From positions 1 to 34,789 of the forward strand of contig JAGRLZ010000076.1 of assembly GCA_020441545.1 (NCBI GenBank): 34,789 nucleotides of DNA, written 5' to 3'. The first letter of the stretch is position 1. Each line of letters starts with the position of its first letter. Shown here in pieces: positions 25,289-33,526 of the stretch. Under the pieces are notes generated by a model that saw only the letters and a list, made by a program, of their open reading frames with translations, searched no databases and was not told the origin of the DNA. The position numbers and the translations under genes were made by a program. This DNA is from Xanthobacteraceae bacterium. Lineage in GTDB: Bacteria > Pseudomonadota > Alphaproteobacteria > Rhizobiales > Xanthobacteraceae.

Positions 25289-25358
25289 GCGTCCCGAATC
25301 CGAAGTTCGCCTCATTGTGCAGCACCCGCCGTAGCGAACCTCGGATTCGAACGGACGC
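25289..25358. repeat. Palindromic unit 3 of a three-unit array
   Basis: 70-bp imperfect palindrome with arms GCGTCCCGAATCCGAAGTTC... (25289-25310) and 25334-25358 (...CGGATTCGAACGGACGC). The right arm has a 3-nt insertion. It starts 3 bp after unit 2. Confidence 0.85.
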
Positions 25359-25578
25359 CAGCAAACCCGGGGTTTCAGTGTGGTTCAGGTTCACAAGCTC
25401 GCTTGAAGGGCTCGCCGAAACGAGGAAGCGAACGTCTGAACCGCCACGCTTGCATTGTACCGGGCCGCCGCCGTTTCCGCAAAATGCGCCGGGACAGGCA
25501 TGCAGCTTCCGGTTGACGCCGCCGCACGGATCGGTGACTTTGCGGCCCTCACGGGACGGACGATCGACGGGACGGAAG

Positions 25579-25977
25579 ATGCGAATCGGGATCACGACGG
25601 CGGGCATCGGTTGCATCATCGCGCTGGCGGTTTCCGCCGGCCTGCCGTCGCACGCCGCGCTGGCGCAATCGGGACAGGCCGGATTGCAATCCGCCGCATC
25701 GCAATCCGCCGCATCGCAATCGGCCGCACCGCAATCGGTGGCGACCGATTTCTCGGCGCAACGCCGCTCGACGGGCCGCACGACGCGGCGGTCGCCCACG
25801 CGCCTGCGGGTCCATCCGCTTCCGAACCGCGTGCTTCCGAACCGCGACGGCGTCTATCCGCACTTCGATCCGGGGCCGAATGCCGTGCGCGACTGCACCG
25901 CGACCTACGTGCAGGAATTCCGCCCCAGCGGCACGGTCATCACCCCGCGCATGCACTGCCACTGGCGACGCGGCTGA
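25579..25977 (+). CDS. Small secreted basic protein with internal SQSAA repeats
   Basis: A 132-residue protein that I do not recognise. ATG 25579 begins a signal peptide (residues ~1-31, 'MRIGITTAGIGCIIALAV...ALAQ'). Next is a short Gln/Ser/Ala repeat ('SQSAASQSAAPQS') from a 15-bp DNA repeat. Then comes 'VATDFSAQRRSTGRTTRR', which resembles the third gene of this cluster. The C-terminal domain has 'VYPHFDPGPNAVRDCTATYV' and 'VITPRMHCHWRRG', with a Cys pair that could form a disulfide in the periplasm. A frame open from 25228 is not used: its first part lies in palindromic repeats. The ribosome-binding site is weak. The protein is very basic and lacks known catalytic motifs. Confidence 0.75.
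   Translation: MRIGITTAGIGCIIALAVSAGLPSHAALAQSGQAGLQSAASQSAASQSAAPQSVATDFSAQRRSTGRTTRRSPTRLRVHPLPNRVLPNRDGVYPHFDPGPNAVRDCTATYVQEFRPSGTVITPRMHCHWRRG
25686..25735 (+). repeat. 15-bp coding tandem repeat (SAASQ units)
   Basis: Units GCAATCCGCCGCATC at 25686-25700 and 25701-25715 are identical. A third, GCAATCGGCCGCACC (25716-25730), has two changes, and a partial fourth follows. The unit is a multiple of 3, so copy-number change would keep the frame. Confidence 0.85.
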
Positions 25978-26243
25978 CGTCTCCGGCGGTATTCCGCATC
26001 CTCAATCCCGATCGCTGTCCGGAACGGATCGCGCGCAGGCGCGTTCTGCAACCGATCGGAGATTTTTGCGCGCATGAGTCGCGGCGGCGAAGGCGACACG
26101 TCGCCGCAGCGACGACAGATGTGGCGAGGCATTCATTTCGCATTCACATCGGCAAACCTAGCCTCGCTGCGTGCTTCGGATCGATCGGGATGCGTTGCGC
26201 CAAAGCTTCTCGCATTCACCATCCAGTTTAAGGAGATTCAGAA

Positions 26244-26543
26244 ATGAACCTTGCGAAGATTTTGGGCCTTTTCGCCGTCGGCGGGCTGCTGCTTGTGGCC
26301 GCTCCCGGCCAGAAGGCCGAGGCGGCATCGCCGATGACTCCGGGTGTCGCCAGCACCATGCAGGATTCCGCCGGCCTTGCGACGAATGTGCAGCATCGCC
26401 GCCATCACCGGCATTATCATCATCGCCACTACCGTCGTCATCATCACTGGCGCCCTCATTACTGGCATCCGCGCCCGCACCACTGGCATCGCCCGCACTA
26501 TTATCGCCACCACCACCATCATCACCGCCGCCACTGGCGCTGA
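26244..26543 (+). CDS. Small secreted histidine-rich protein
   Basis: A 99-residue protein with a signal peptide (about residues 1-28, 'LGLFAVGGLLLVAAPGQKAEA', quoted in part). The mature part is about 70 residues, of which 23 are His, with many Arg, Tyr and Trp, including a run of six His near the end ('YYRHHHHHHRRHWR'). Such composition suggests binding of divalent metals (Ni, Cu, Zn) or of acidic surfaces in the periplasm, but no domain is recognisable. The ribosome-binding site AGGAG (26231-26235) 8 nt before the ATG is good. It lies between two other small secreted basic proteins and shares the general plan (signal peptide, short Ala/Ser linker, basic aromatic tail). Function unknown. 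Confidence 0.8.
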   Translation: MNLAKILGLFAVGGLLLVAAPGQKAEAASPMTPGVASTMQDSAGLATNVQHRRHHRHYHHRHYRRHHHWRPHYWHPRPHHWHRPHYYRHHHHHHRRHWR

Positions 26544-26755
26544 TGGCATCGGGATGAAGCGGGCGCCGTCCGCTTCATCCCATGTCTGTCCAAAGCCGAT
26601 TCTTTTGAGGCTGATTGCGTCGATCTGCGAGCCCGTCCGAAGCTGAATGCGGGAACGATGTCGGCTTTCGACCAACGAATGGCCCGGACGCAATCGAGGG
26701 AAAGGAGCGCCGCGCCGCGAAGGACAGGAGCCCTGCAAAGGAAAGGGAGCCTCGA

Positions 26756-27124
26756 ATGAAGATTCTGCTCGGTGCCGCGGTGATCGCGGCGACATTCGCA
26801 TCTTCCGGTCCCGCCGCCATCGCGCAGGTGCACGTGGTCGCGCAGGCGGACGTGGCGGCAAACGCGACGACATCGGCCGTCAAGCAGGACACGTCAAAGG
26901 CCACCGATTTCAGCGCGCGCCGCCGCCATCACCATGGCCGCCGCCATGTCGGTCGTCATCATCGGCGCTTCCATCATGGTCCGCGGCACGACTATCGCCA
27001 TCATTACCGGCCCTATTATGACCGGCCCTATTACGGCCCCCGCTATTACTACCGGCCTTATTATTACGGACCACGGCCCTTCATCGGATTCGGGTTCGGC
27101 CCGCGTTGGGGCTGGGGCTGGTAG
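26756..27124 (+). CDS. Small secreted His/Tyr/Arg-rich protein with ATDFSARRR motif
   Basis: A 122-residue protein with a clear signal peptide ('MKILLGAAVIAATFASSGPA' onward, cleavage near 'AIAQ'). A linker ends in 'KATDFSARRRHHHGRRHVGR', followed by a Tyr/Pro/Arg-rich tail ('YRPYYDRPYYGPRYYYRPYY') and a Gly/Phe/Trp C-terminus ('GFGFGPRWGWGW'). The ATDFSAxRR motif also occurs in the gene at 25579, suggesting distant relation. A GGGAG site (about 26744-26748) lies upstream of ATG 26756. I do not know the function. Tyr-rich tails of this sort occur in envelope proteins of alphaproteobacteria. A strong terminator follows, shared with the convergent leuC. Confidence 0.8.
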   Translation: MKILLGAAVIAATFASSGPAAIAQVHVVAQADVAANATTSAVKQDTSKATDFSARRRHHHGRRHVGRHHRRFHHGPRHDYRHHYRPYYDRPYYGPRYYYRPYYYGPRPFIGFGFGPRWGWGW

Positions 27125-27157
27125 CGCTTCCACCTTATCGATCGCGACGAACATGAA

Positions 27158-27183
27158 AAAAGGCGCCCCCTCGGGCGCCTTTT
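27158..27183. terminator. Bidirectional terminator between the small secreted protein gene and leuC
   Basis: Stem AAAAGGCGCCC (27158-27168) / GGGCGCCTTTT (27173-27183), loop CCTC, with an A-run and a T-run, between convergent genes. Confidence 0.92.
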
Positions 27184-27213
27184 CGGTTTGCTTCGGCAGA
27201 GAATCGTCGGCCG

Positions 27214-28629
27214 TCAGTGCCAGTCGCGAATGTCGACGAAGTGGCCGGCGATCGCCGCCGCCGCCGCCATCGCCGGCGACACCAGGTGGGTGCGGCCCTT
27301 GAAACCCTGGCGGCCTTCGAAGTTGCGGTTCGAGGTCGAGGCGCAACGCTCTTCCGGGCGCAGCTTGTCCGGATTCATCGCAAGGCACATCGAGCAGCCC
27401 GGCTCGCGCCATTCGAAGCCGGCCTTGATGAAGATCCTGTCGAGTCCCTCGGCCTCGGCCTGTTCCTTCACCAGGCCGGAGCCCGGAACGATCATGGCGT
27501 TGACGTTGCCGTTGACGGTCCTGCCTTCGGCGATCTTCGCCGCCGCGCGCAGATCCTCGATGCGGCCATTGGTGCAGGAGCCGATGAAAACGCGGTCGAG
27601 CCTGATGTCGGTGATCCTGGTGCCGGCCTTGAGCCCCATGTAGTCGAGCGCGCGATGCTTCGAGATGCGCTTGGCCTCGTCGGCGATCTTGTCCGGATCG
27701 GGCACCACGCCGGTGACCGAGATGACGTCCTCGGGCGAGGTGCCCCATGTCACGATCGGCGGCAGCTTGGCGGCGTCGAGCCGGATCTCGTGATCGAAAT
27801 GCGCGCCCTCGTCGCTGCGCAGCGTGTCCCAGTAGCGCCGCGCCGCATCCCAGGCATCGCCCTTCGGCGCCTTGTTGCGGCCTTTCAGGAATTCATAGGC
27901 GATCTCGTCCGGCGCGATCAGGCCGGCGCGCGCGCCGCCCTCGATCGACATGTTGCAGACCGTCATGCGGCCTTCCATCGACAGCGCGCGGATCGCGTCG
28001 CCGGCATATTCCAGCACGTAGCCGGTGCCGCCGGCGGTGCCGATCTCGCCGATGATGGCGAGGATGATGTCCTTGGCGGTGACGCCGTCCGGCAGCTCGC
28101 CGTCGACGACGGCGCGCATGTTCCTGGCCTTCTTCTGGATCAGGGTCTGGGTCGCCAGTACGTGCTCGACCTCGGAGGTGCCGATGCCGTGGGCGAGCGC
28201 GCCGAACGCGCCGTGCGTGGAGGTGTGGCTGTCACCGCACACGATGGTGGTGCCGGGCAGGGTGAACCCCTGCTCGGGGCCGATGACATGAACGATGCCC
28301 TGGCGCTTGTCGTGCTCGTTGTAATACTCGATGCCGAAGTCCCTGGCGTTCTGCGCCAGTGCCGCGATCTGCTCGGCGCTTTCGGGGTCGGGATTGGGCT
28401 TGGAGCGATCGGTGGTCGGCACGTTGTGGTCGACCACGGCGAGCGTCTTCTCCGGCGCATGGACCTTGCGGCCGGCGGTGCGCAGCCCCTCGAACGCCTG
28501 CGGCGAGGTGACTTCGTGCACCAGATGTCGGTCGATATAGATCAGGCAGGTGCCGTCGTCGGCCTCGTGGACCAGGTGATCGTCCCAGATCTTGTCATAC
28601 AGGGTGCGGGCGGATTTTGAATCGGACAT
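27214..28629 (-). CDS. leuC: 3-isopropylmalate dehydratase large subunit
   Basis: Aconitase-family [4Fe-4S] large subunit of isopropylmalate isomerase, working with LeuD in leucine synthesis. The 471-residue protein starts '[18 protein letters not shown]'. Cluster cysteines are in '[12 protein letters not shown]' and '[11 protein letters not shown]' (CxxC). Other blocks are 'VVDHNVPT', '[20 protein letters not shown]' and '[17 protein letters not shown]'. I chose ATG 28629. The frame continues open for another ~320 bp upstream, but that part is low-complexity and has no family similarity. It is the reverse-strand gene after rplS, with a rplS terminator and a 17-bp tandem duplication in between. 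It is separate from leuD. Confidence 0.97.
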   Translation of the reverse strand: MSDSKSARTLYDKIWDDHLVHEADDGTCLIYIDRHLVHEVTSPQAFEGLRTAGRKVHAPEKTLAVVDHNVPTTDRSKPNPDPESAEQIAALAQNARDFGIEYYNEHDKRQGIVHVIGPEQGFTLPGTTIVCGDSHTSTHGAFGALAHGIGTSEVEHVLATQTLIQKKARNMRAVVDGELPDGVTAKDIILAIIGEIGTAGGTGYVLEYAGDAIRALSMEGRMTVCNMSIEGGARAGLIAPDEIAYEFLKGRNKAPKGDAWDAARRYWDTLRSDEGAHFDHEIRLDAAKLPPIVTWGTSPEDVISVTGVVPDPDKIADEAKRISKHRALDYMGLKAGTRITDIRLDRVFIGSCTNGRIEDLRAAAKIAEGRTVNGNVNAMIVPGSGLVKEQAEAEGLDRIFIKAGFEWREPGCSMCLAMNPDKLRPEERCASTSNRNFEGRQGFKGRTHLVSPAMAAAAAIAGHFVDIRDWH

Positions 28630-28957
28630 GGTGAAAGCCTTGCAGTGAATTCGGGGTCGCAGTGAATTCGGGGTCGCAGGATCGGTGCGGCCTGCGCCGC
28701 GGGCGCCTTCGGCCGTCGCTACGCCGCGAGCGCCGTCGAGGTGCGCCGGCCGAAGAACCGCCATGGCAGGCGGCTGCGGTCGTCGAGCACGACGGGGGCG
28801 ACGCTGATCCTGTTGCGATCTGGAACCATTCCATATCCATAGCACAGGCGCCGGCGCGCCGACAATGAAGCCGGTGCTCATGAGGCGTCGCGTCCCATCG
28901 CATGGATAGGGCGAGGGCGCCGCAACCGCCATGCAACGACAAAGCGCCACGCAACGA
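28630..28957. other. leuC leader/promoter region, no gene recognised
   Basis: This 328-bp region lies between the rplS terminator and the leuC start. It contains a 17-bp tandem duplication next to leuC. Reverse-strand frames across it encode Arg/Pro-rich, low-complexity sequence without a credible product. I looked for a leucine-rich leader peptide and did not find one. Confidence 0.4.
28644..28677 (+). repeat. 17-bp tandem duplication in the leuC leader
   Basis: Two exact copies of AGTGAATTCGGGGTCGC at 28644-28660 and 28661-28677, beginning 15 bp upstream of the leuC start codon. Confidence 0.9.
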
Positions 28958-28987
28958 AAAAGCGCGGGAATGGCATCCCGCGCTTTT
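28958..28987 (-). terminator. Terminator after rplS
   Basis: Perfect 12-bp stem AAAAGCGCGGGA (28958-28969) / TCCCGCGCTTTT (28976-28987), 6-nt loop, A-run on the left which is the T-run in the rplS direction. It lies 28 bp downstream of the rplS stop and insulates leuC. Confidence 0.9.
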
Positions 28988-29015
28988 CAATAGCCGGAAG
29001 GCTGGAGCCGGGCGC

Positions 29016-29405
29016 TTACTCGGCCGCCGCAGCCGCCTGCTGGCGGTCCTGCTTCTTCTCGACGATGCGCGCCGACTTGCCGCGCAGGCCGCGCAGATAA
29101 TACAGCTTGGCGCGCCGCACCTTGCCGCGGCGCACGACCTTGATCGAGTCGATCATCGGCGACAGCAGCGGGAACACGCGCTCGACGCCCTCGCCATAGG
29201 AAATCTTGCGCACGGTGAAGCTCTCGTTGAGCCCGCCGCCGGAACGGCCGATGCAGACGCCTTCATAGGCCTGCACGCGGCTGCGCTCGCCTTCCTTGAC
29301 CTTGACGTTGACGATCACGGTATCGCCGGGGCCGAACTCCGGAATGGTCTTGCCAGCGGACAGCTTGTCGAACTGCTCTTTTTCGAGCTGCTGGATGATG
29401 TTCAT
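29016..29405 (-). CDS. rplS: 50S ribosomal protein L19
   Basis: Ribosomal protein at the 30S-50S interface. The 129-residue protein starts '[15 protein letters not shown]' and has the L19 blocks '[18 protein letters not shown]', '[19 protein letters not shown]', '[20 protein letters not shown]' and '[20 protein letters not shown]'. An Ala-rich tail ('[13 protein letters not shown]') is usual in alphaproteobacteria. GGAG lies upstream of ATG 29405. The gene follows trmD on the same strand at 217 bp, wider than the usual trmD-rplS spacing. The gap contains a palindromic repeat. Confidence 0.98.
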   Translation of the reverse strand: MNIIQQLEKEQFDKLSAGKTIPEFGPGDTVIVNVKVKEGERSRVQAYEGVCIGRSGGGLNESFTVRKISYGEGVERVFPLLSPMIDSIKVVRRGKVRRAKLYYLRGLRGKSARIVEKKQDRQQAAAAAE

Positions 29406-29471
29406 TGCAAATCTCCATCGGCTGCGCGCCAGCCCTGGCGAGGCGGCTGCGCGGAACTTATGTACCCTGTA

Positions 29472-29519
29472 GCGCGTCCTCCGCAAAAGTGGGCACCGGC
29501 TTTGCGGATGAATACGCGC
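29472..29519. repeat. Solo diverged module-B-like palindrome between trmD and rplS
   Basis: Outer arms GCGCGT (29472-29477) / ACGCGC (29514-29519) and inner arms TCCGCAAA (29480-29487) / TTTGCGGA (29501-29508) around AGTGGGCACCGGC. The centre matches the AAGTGGG-x-x-CGG core of module B of the dispersed repeat, but module A is absent. Confidence 0.6.
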
Positions 29520-29622
29520 AGCAAAATAGCCAATACACTTCCCTCGGCAAACCGGATACGACTTTGCCGGGGACTGCTTCTGCACGGATTTGGCGCTCCT
29601 ATACGGCAAAGAAAAGCGGTTG

Positions 29623-30369
29623 TCACCTGCCTGTCGTGTCTTTCGGCGCTTTTTGGCCGCCCGCCCGGTGGCCATGTTCCGCCCACAGGTCCGGACGCCG
29701 TTCCCTGGTCAGGGCCTCCGCCTCGGCCCGGCGCCATGCCGCCACCCGGGCATGGTCGCCGGAGAGCAGGACTTCCGGAATCGGCCGGCCCTCGAACAGT
29801 TGCGGCCGGGTATATTGCGGATATTCCAGCAGACCGGCCGAGAAACTCTCGTCGGCGCCGGATTCCAGCCTGCCCATGACGCCGGGCAGCAGCCGGACGC
29901 AGGCGTCCAGCAGCGCCATGGCGGCGATTTCGCCTCCCGACAGCACGTAGTCCCCGATCGAGACTTCTTCCAGCCCGCGCGCCTCGATCACCCGCTGGTC
30001 GACGCCCTCGAAGCGGCCGCAGACGATCAGCGGCCCCGGCCCCGCGGCGAGGCCGGCGACCCGCAACTGGGTCAATGGCCGACCCCGGGGGCTCATCAGC
30101 AGCCGCGGCCGGCCTGGCGCGGGGGCCGCCGCATCGATCGCCGCCGCGAGGATATCGGCCCGCAGCACCATGCCGGGGCCGCCGCCGGCCGGGGTGTCGT
30201 CGACGCTGCGGTGCCGGTCGGTGGCCGAATCACGGATATCCCGCGCCTCCAGTTCCCAGATGCCGGCCGCCAGCGCGCGCCCGGCCAGGCTCGCGCCGAG
30301 CGGGCCCGGGAACATCCCGGGGAAAAGGGTCAGGACCGTTGCCCGCCAGGGGGCCTGCCGTGGAGTCAT
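29623..30369 (-). CDS. trmD: tRNA (guanine-N1-)-methyltransferase
   Basis: Methylates N1 of G37 in tRNAs with G36G37, preventing frameshifts; cytoplasmic, SPOUT/knot fold. From ATG 30369 the protein is 248 residues. Conserved blocks are '[20 protein letters not shown]', '[20 protein letters not shown]', '[20 protein letters not shown]' and the SAM-binding knot '[20 protein letters not shown]'. '[14 protein letters not shown]' near the C-terminus is also typical. The frame is open further upstream; another ATG at 30411 would give 262 residues, but '[12 protein letters not shown]' fits the family start as I remember it. The gene lies downstream of an acyl-CoA ligase rather than rimM. An 11-bp tandem array is in its leader. 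Confidence 0.93.
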   Translation of the reverse strand: MTPRQAPWRATVLTLFPGMFPGPLGASLAGRALAAGIWELEARDIRDSATDRHRSVDDTPAGGGPGMVLRADILAAAIDAAAPAPGRPRLLMSPRGRPLTQLRVAGLAAGPGPLIVCGRFEGVDQRVIEARGLEEVSIGDYVLSGGEIAAMALLDACVRLLPGVMGRLESGADESFSAGLLEYPQYTRPQLFEGRPIPEVLLSGDHARVAAWRRAEAEALTRERRPDLWAEHGHRAGGQKAPKDTTGR

Positions 30370-30457
30370 CCGTCGAACCGCTGCCGGAACCGCGCGCGCT
30401 TGCGCATTCATCGCCCGCGTTGTGCGGCTTCCGGCGCGGCGACACAAGCGGCAAGGG

Positions 30458-30523
30458 CGGACCGAGGGCGGACCGAGGGTGGGCCGAGGATGGGCCAAGG
30501 GTGGGCCGAGGATGGACAGAGGC
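30458..30523 (+). repeat. 11-bp x 6 tandem array in the trmD leader
   Basis: Six contiguous units: CGGACCGAGGG twice (30458-30479), then TGGGCCGAGGA, TGGGCCAAGGG, TGGGCCGAGGA and TGGACAGAGGC (30480-30523). On the transcribed (minus-sense RNA) strand the array is C-rich and G-poor. Confidence 0.93.
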
Positions 30524-30549
30524 GGGAAAGGCTCCGGGTGGTCGCCGCC

Positions 30550-32244
30550 TTACGCCGTCTTTGCCGCCTTGAGGCCGAGCCGCTGCTCGACCGCCTCGCG
30601 CATGACGAATTTCTGGATCTTGCCGGTCACCGTCATCGGGAACTCGTCGACGAATTCGATATAGCGCGGAACCTTGTTGTGGGCGATCTGGCCGTCGCAG
30701 AAGGCGCGCACCTCCTCCGCGGTGAGCGTCTCGCCGTCGCGCACGCGAATCCAGGCGCACAGTTCCTCGCCGTAGCGGGAATCGGCGACGCCGAAGATCT
30801 GCACGTCCTGGACCTTGGGATGACGGTAGAGGAATTCCTCGATCTCGCGCGGATAGAGGTTCTCGCCACCGCGGATCACCATGTCCTTGATGCGGCCGAC
30901 GATGTTGCAATAGCCCGCGTCGTCGATCACGGCGAGATCGCCGGTATGCATCCAGCCGCCGGCATCGAGCACGTCGGCGGTCTTCTCCGCATCGTCCCAG
31001 TAGCCCAGCATCACGCTGTAGCCGCGCGTGCACAGCTCGCCGCGCTCGCCGCGCGGCACCACGCGGCCCTCGAGATCGACCACCTTGACCTCGACATGGG
31101 GATGGATGCGCCCCACCGTGGACACGCGGCGCTCCAGCGGATCGTCGGTCGAGCTCTGGAAGCTCACCGGGCTGGTCTCTGTCATGCCGTAGGCGATGGT
31201 GACCTCTCGCATGTTCATCTCGTCGTTGACGCGCTTCATCACCTCGATCGGGCACGGCGCGCCGGCCATGATCCCGGTGCGCAGCGACGACAGGTCGAAG
31301 GTCCTGAAGTCGGGGTGATCGAGCTCGGCGATGAACATGGTCGGCACGCCATAGAGCGTGGTGCATTTCTCGTCGGCGACGGTCCGCAGCGTCGCCAGCG
31401 GATCGAAGCCCTCGCCGGGATAGACCATGGCGGCGCCGAGCGTCACCGCGGCGAGGTTGCCCATCACCATGCCGAAGCAGTGATAGAGCGGCACCGGGAT
31501 GCAGATGCGGTCCTGCTCGGTCAGGCGCATGGCGCGGCCGGTGAAGTAACCGTTGTTGAGGATGTTGTGGTGCGTCAGCGTCACGCCCTTGGGCGAGCCG
31601 GTGGTGCCGCTGGTGAACTGGATGTTGACCGGATCGTCGAACTGCAATTCCTTCGCCAGCACCGCGATCCGCTCGCGATGGCGCGCACCGCCCATCTGTC
31701 CGAGATCGTCGAAGGCGATGGTGCCGGGTGCCTTCGGCCCGCCGACCTGAATGACCGTGCGCAAGGCGGGCAGCCGCTTCGATTGCAGGTTGCCCGGCTC
31801 GGCATGCGCCAGCTCCGGCAGCAGCGTGTTGAGCATGTCCATGTACCGGCTGGTCTTGAACTCGGTGGCGGTGACCAGCGCGGCGCAGCCGACCTTGCCA
31901 AGCGCGAATTCCAGTTCGCTGAGGCGATAGGCCGGATTGATGGTGACGAGGATCAGGCCGGCGCGTGCGGCGGCGAACTGGGTCAGCGTCCATTCCGGGC
32001 GGTTGAGCGACCACACGCCGATGCGCGCGCCGCGCTCCAGCCCGAGCGCCAGAAGGCCGGCGGCGAGGTCGTCGACCCGGGCGGCGAACTCCGTCCAGGT
32101 CCAGCGCACGCCGTGGCTCGGGGACACCAGCGCCTCGCGATCGCCCCAGCGTTCGGCCGCGTGCTGCAATGCGGTGCCGATGGTCTCGCCAAGCAGCGGC
32201 GTATCGGAAATGCCGCATACATAGCTGTCGAGGGGCTGGGTCAT
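30550..32244 (-). CDS. AMP-dependent fatty acyl-CoA ligase (ACSF2/FadD-like)
   Basis: ANL-superfamily ligase of 564 residues that activates a carboxylic acid to its CoA thioester using ATP; probably medium- or long-chain fatty acids by similarity to the ACSF2 group. The P-loop is '[20 protein letters not shown]', the adenylate motif '[16 protein letters not shown]', the hinge '[20 protein letters not shown]' and the C-terminal catalytic lysine is in '[14 protein letters not shown]'. Start at ATG 32244. It is upstream of trmD on the same strand, with a serine hydrolase and a crotonase farther upstream, also on that strand. This gives a possible acyl-CoA catabolic group (ligase plus enoyl-CoA hydratase), but the gaps of about 100-240 bp make an operon uncertain. 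Confidence 0.94.
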   Translation of the reverse strand: MTQPLDSYVCGISDTPLLGETIGTALQHAAERWGDREALVSPSHGVRWTWTEFAARVDDLAAGLLALGLERGARIGVWSLNRPEWTLTQFAAARAGLILVTINPAYRLSELEFALGKVGCAALVTATEFKTSRYMDMLNTLLPELAHAEPGNLQSKRLPALRTVIQVGGPKAPGTIAFDDLGQMGGARHRERIAVLAKELQFDDPVNIQFTSGTTGSPKGVTLTHHNILNNGYFTGRAMRLTEQDRICIPVPLYHCFGMVMGNLAAVTLGAAMVYPGEGFDPLATLRTVADEKCTTLYGVPTMFIAELDHPDFRTFDLSSLRTGIMAGAPCPIEVMKRVNDEMNMREVTIAYGMTETSPVSFQSSTDDPLERRVSTVGRIHPHVEVKVVDLEGRVVPRGERGELCTRGYSVMLGYWDDAEKTADVLDAGGWMHTGDLAVIDDAGYCNIVGRIKDMVIRGGENLYPREIEEFLYRHPKVQDVQIFGVADSRYGEELCAWIRVRDGETLTAEEVRAFCDGQIAHNKVPRYIEFVDEFPMTVTGKIQKFVMREAVEQRLGLKAAKTA

Positions 32245-32341
32245 GTCGGCAACTCCATTTCAGGTCGCAAGGGATATTGCAGGTCGCAAGGATAGGGGGC
32301 ATCCCGGCGGCGCTGCACCGCCGGGATATCGTGGTTCTGGA

Positions 32342-33526
32342 TCACGCGGCGCGCTGCGCGTCGAGGCCGGCATAGACGCCGGCTTCGAACGCCGCGAACG
32401 CGGCGAGACACTTCGGGTCGGCGAACGGCAGCACCTGCATCAGGATCACGCCGGTGATGTCGCGCGCCGGGTCGATCCAGTAATAGGTGTTGGCGAGCCC
32501 GGCCCAGGCGAGGCTGCCGGCGCTGCGGCCTTCCGGCGTCATCGCGGTGTTGATCATGAAGCTCAGGCCCCATTTCTTCACCATGCCGGGATAGAGGTCG
32601 ACGTCGTTGGTGGCGAAGGCGACGTAGCCGGTCATCTTGCCCATGGCCAGTTCGCCGATGTGGTTCTGCGCCATGGTGGCGACGGTTTCCGGCTTCAATA
32701 CCTGGTTGCCGTTGCCGCTGCCCTTGTTGAGGATCATCCGGGTGAACCTGATGTAGTCGGCCGCGGTGCCGTAGAGGCCGCCGCCACCCATCTCGAATTC
32801 CGGATTCTGCTCGAGCTCGAACGGGATCGGCTGCAATGATCCGTCCTCGCCGCGCGCATGCATGCCGACCAGCCGCTTGCGCTGGGCGTCGCCGATCCTG
32901 AACGCGGTGTCGTCCATGCCGAGCGGCTTGAACAGGTTCTCGCGCATGTATTCGCCGAGCCTCCTGCCGCTGACGGCTTCCACCGCCTTGCCGACGAAGT
33001 CGATATTGGTGCCGTATTCCCAGCGGGTGCCGGGCTCGGTCATGATCGGCGTCTTCAGCGCGGCGTCGAGGCAGGTGGTGATGCCGGGCGTGCCGGTCTT
33101 CTCCAGGTATTTCACCATGTCGCCGTTCCACATGTCGTAGCAGAAGCCGGCGGTGTGGGTCATGAGGTGCCGCAGCGTGATCGGCCGGGTGGCGGGCCGC
33201 AGCTTCGGTGCGCCGCTGTCGTCGAATCCCTCGAACACCTGCGGCGCGGCGAGGTCCGGCAGCACCTTGCCGATCGGTTCGTCGAGGGACAGCTTGCCCT
33301 GTTCGACAAGCTGCATGGCCGCCGCCGTGGTGATCGCCTTGGTCATCGAGGCGATCCAGAACACGCTGTCGGGCGTCATGTCGACGCCGGTGCCGAGATC
33401 GCGCTTGCCGAATGCGCCCTCGTAGATGGTGTCCTTGCCCGTCGCGGCGATGGCCACCACGCCGGGGATGTCCTTGGCGTCGCTCATCCGCCGCAACGCC
33501 TGGTCGATCGAAGCCTTGCTCTGCAT
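32342..33526 (-). CDS. Beta-lactamase-fold serine hydrolase (class C / EstB type)
   Basis: A 394-residue protein of the beta-lactamase/penicillin-binding superfamily. The nucleophile motif SxxK is S60-M-T-K63 in 'WIASMTKAITTAAAMQL'. The tyrosine motif is 'RWEYGTNIDFVGKAV' (YxTN-like). 'RPITLRHLMTHTAGFCYDMW' and 'NLFKPLGMDDTAFRI' are typical of the EstB-like esterase/hydrolase group. No signal peptide is visible, so it is probably cytoplasmic and more likely an esterase or hydrolase than a periplasmic antibiotic-degrading beta-lactamase. Adjacent acyl-CoA ligase and crotonase genes suggest a role in ester or acyl degradation, but this is inference. The C-terminus has 'ANTYYWIDPARDITGVIL', a strand pairing usual in this family. 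Confidence 0.92.
   Translation of the reverse strand: MQSKASIDQALRRMSDAKDIPGVVAIAATGKDTIYEGAFGKRDLGTGVDMTPDSVFWIASMTKAITTAAAMQLVEQGKLSLDEPIGKVLPDLAAPQVFEGFDDSGAPKLRPATRPITLRHLMTHTAGFCYDMWNGDMVKYLEKTGTPGITTCLDAALKTPIMTEPGTRWEYGTNIDFVGKAVEAVSGRRLGEYMRENLFKPLGMDDTAFRIGDAQRKRLVGMHARGEDGSLQPIPFELEQNPEFEMGGGGLYGTAADYIRFTRMILNKGSGNGNQVLKPETVATMAQNHIGELAMGKMTGYVAFATNDVDLYPGMVKKWGLSFMINTAMTPEGRSAGSLAWAGLANTYYWIDPARDITGVILMQVLPFADPKCLAAFAAFEAGVYAGLDAQRAA

Noticed and set aside
25330..25358. tRNA-like T-arm sequence (GTTCGAATCC on the reverse strand)
   Set aside because: It belongs to an arm of palindromic unit 3. No acceptor stem, anticodon loop or D-arm can be built around it.
25123..25358. CRISPR-like array
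   Set aside because: The three units are palindromes of different sequence with only short, unequal gaps between them. There are no identical repeats, regular spacers or cas genes.
25228..25578. An N-terminal extension of the small secreted protein at 25579
   Set aside because: The frame is open upstream, but it runs through palindromic units 2 and 3 and would place a clear signal peptide in the middle of the protein.
26244..27124. The two His-rich genes as mere low-complexity artefacts
   Set aside because: Both have proper signal peptides and ribosome-binding sites, and the second is followed by a terminator, so I kept them as real genes.
29590..32295. Open frame of about 901 codons on the plus strand opposite trmD and the acyl-CoA ligase
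   Set aside because: Antisense to two conserved genes, with no ribosome-binding site or recognisable domain. High GC leaves few stop codons in this frame.
30230..32302. Second long minus-strand frame through the acyl-CoA ligase and into trmD
   Set aside because: It overlaps both genes in a different frame and encodes an Arg/Pro-rich sequence. The in-frame ligase has all ANL motifs, so there is no frameshift to explain.
32342..33526. Antibiotic-resistance beta-lactamase
   Set aside because: SxxK and Tyr motifs are present but there is no signal peptide and the sequence resembles EstB-like hydrolases; resistance is not supported.
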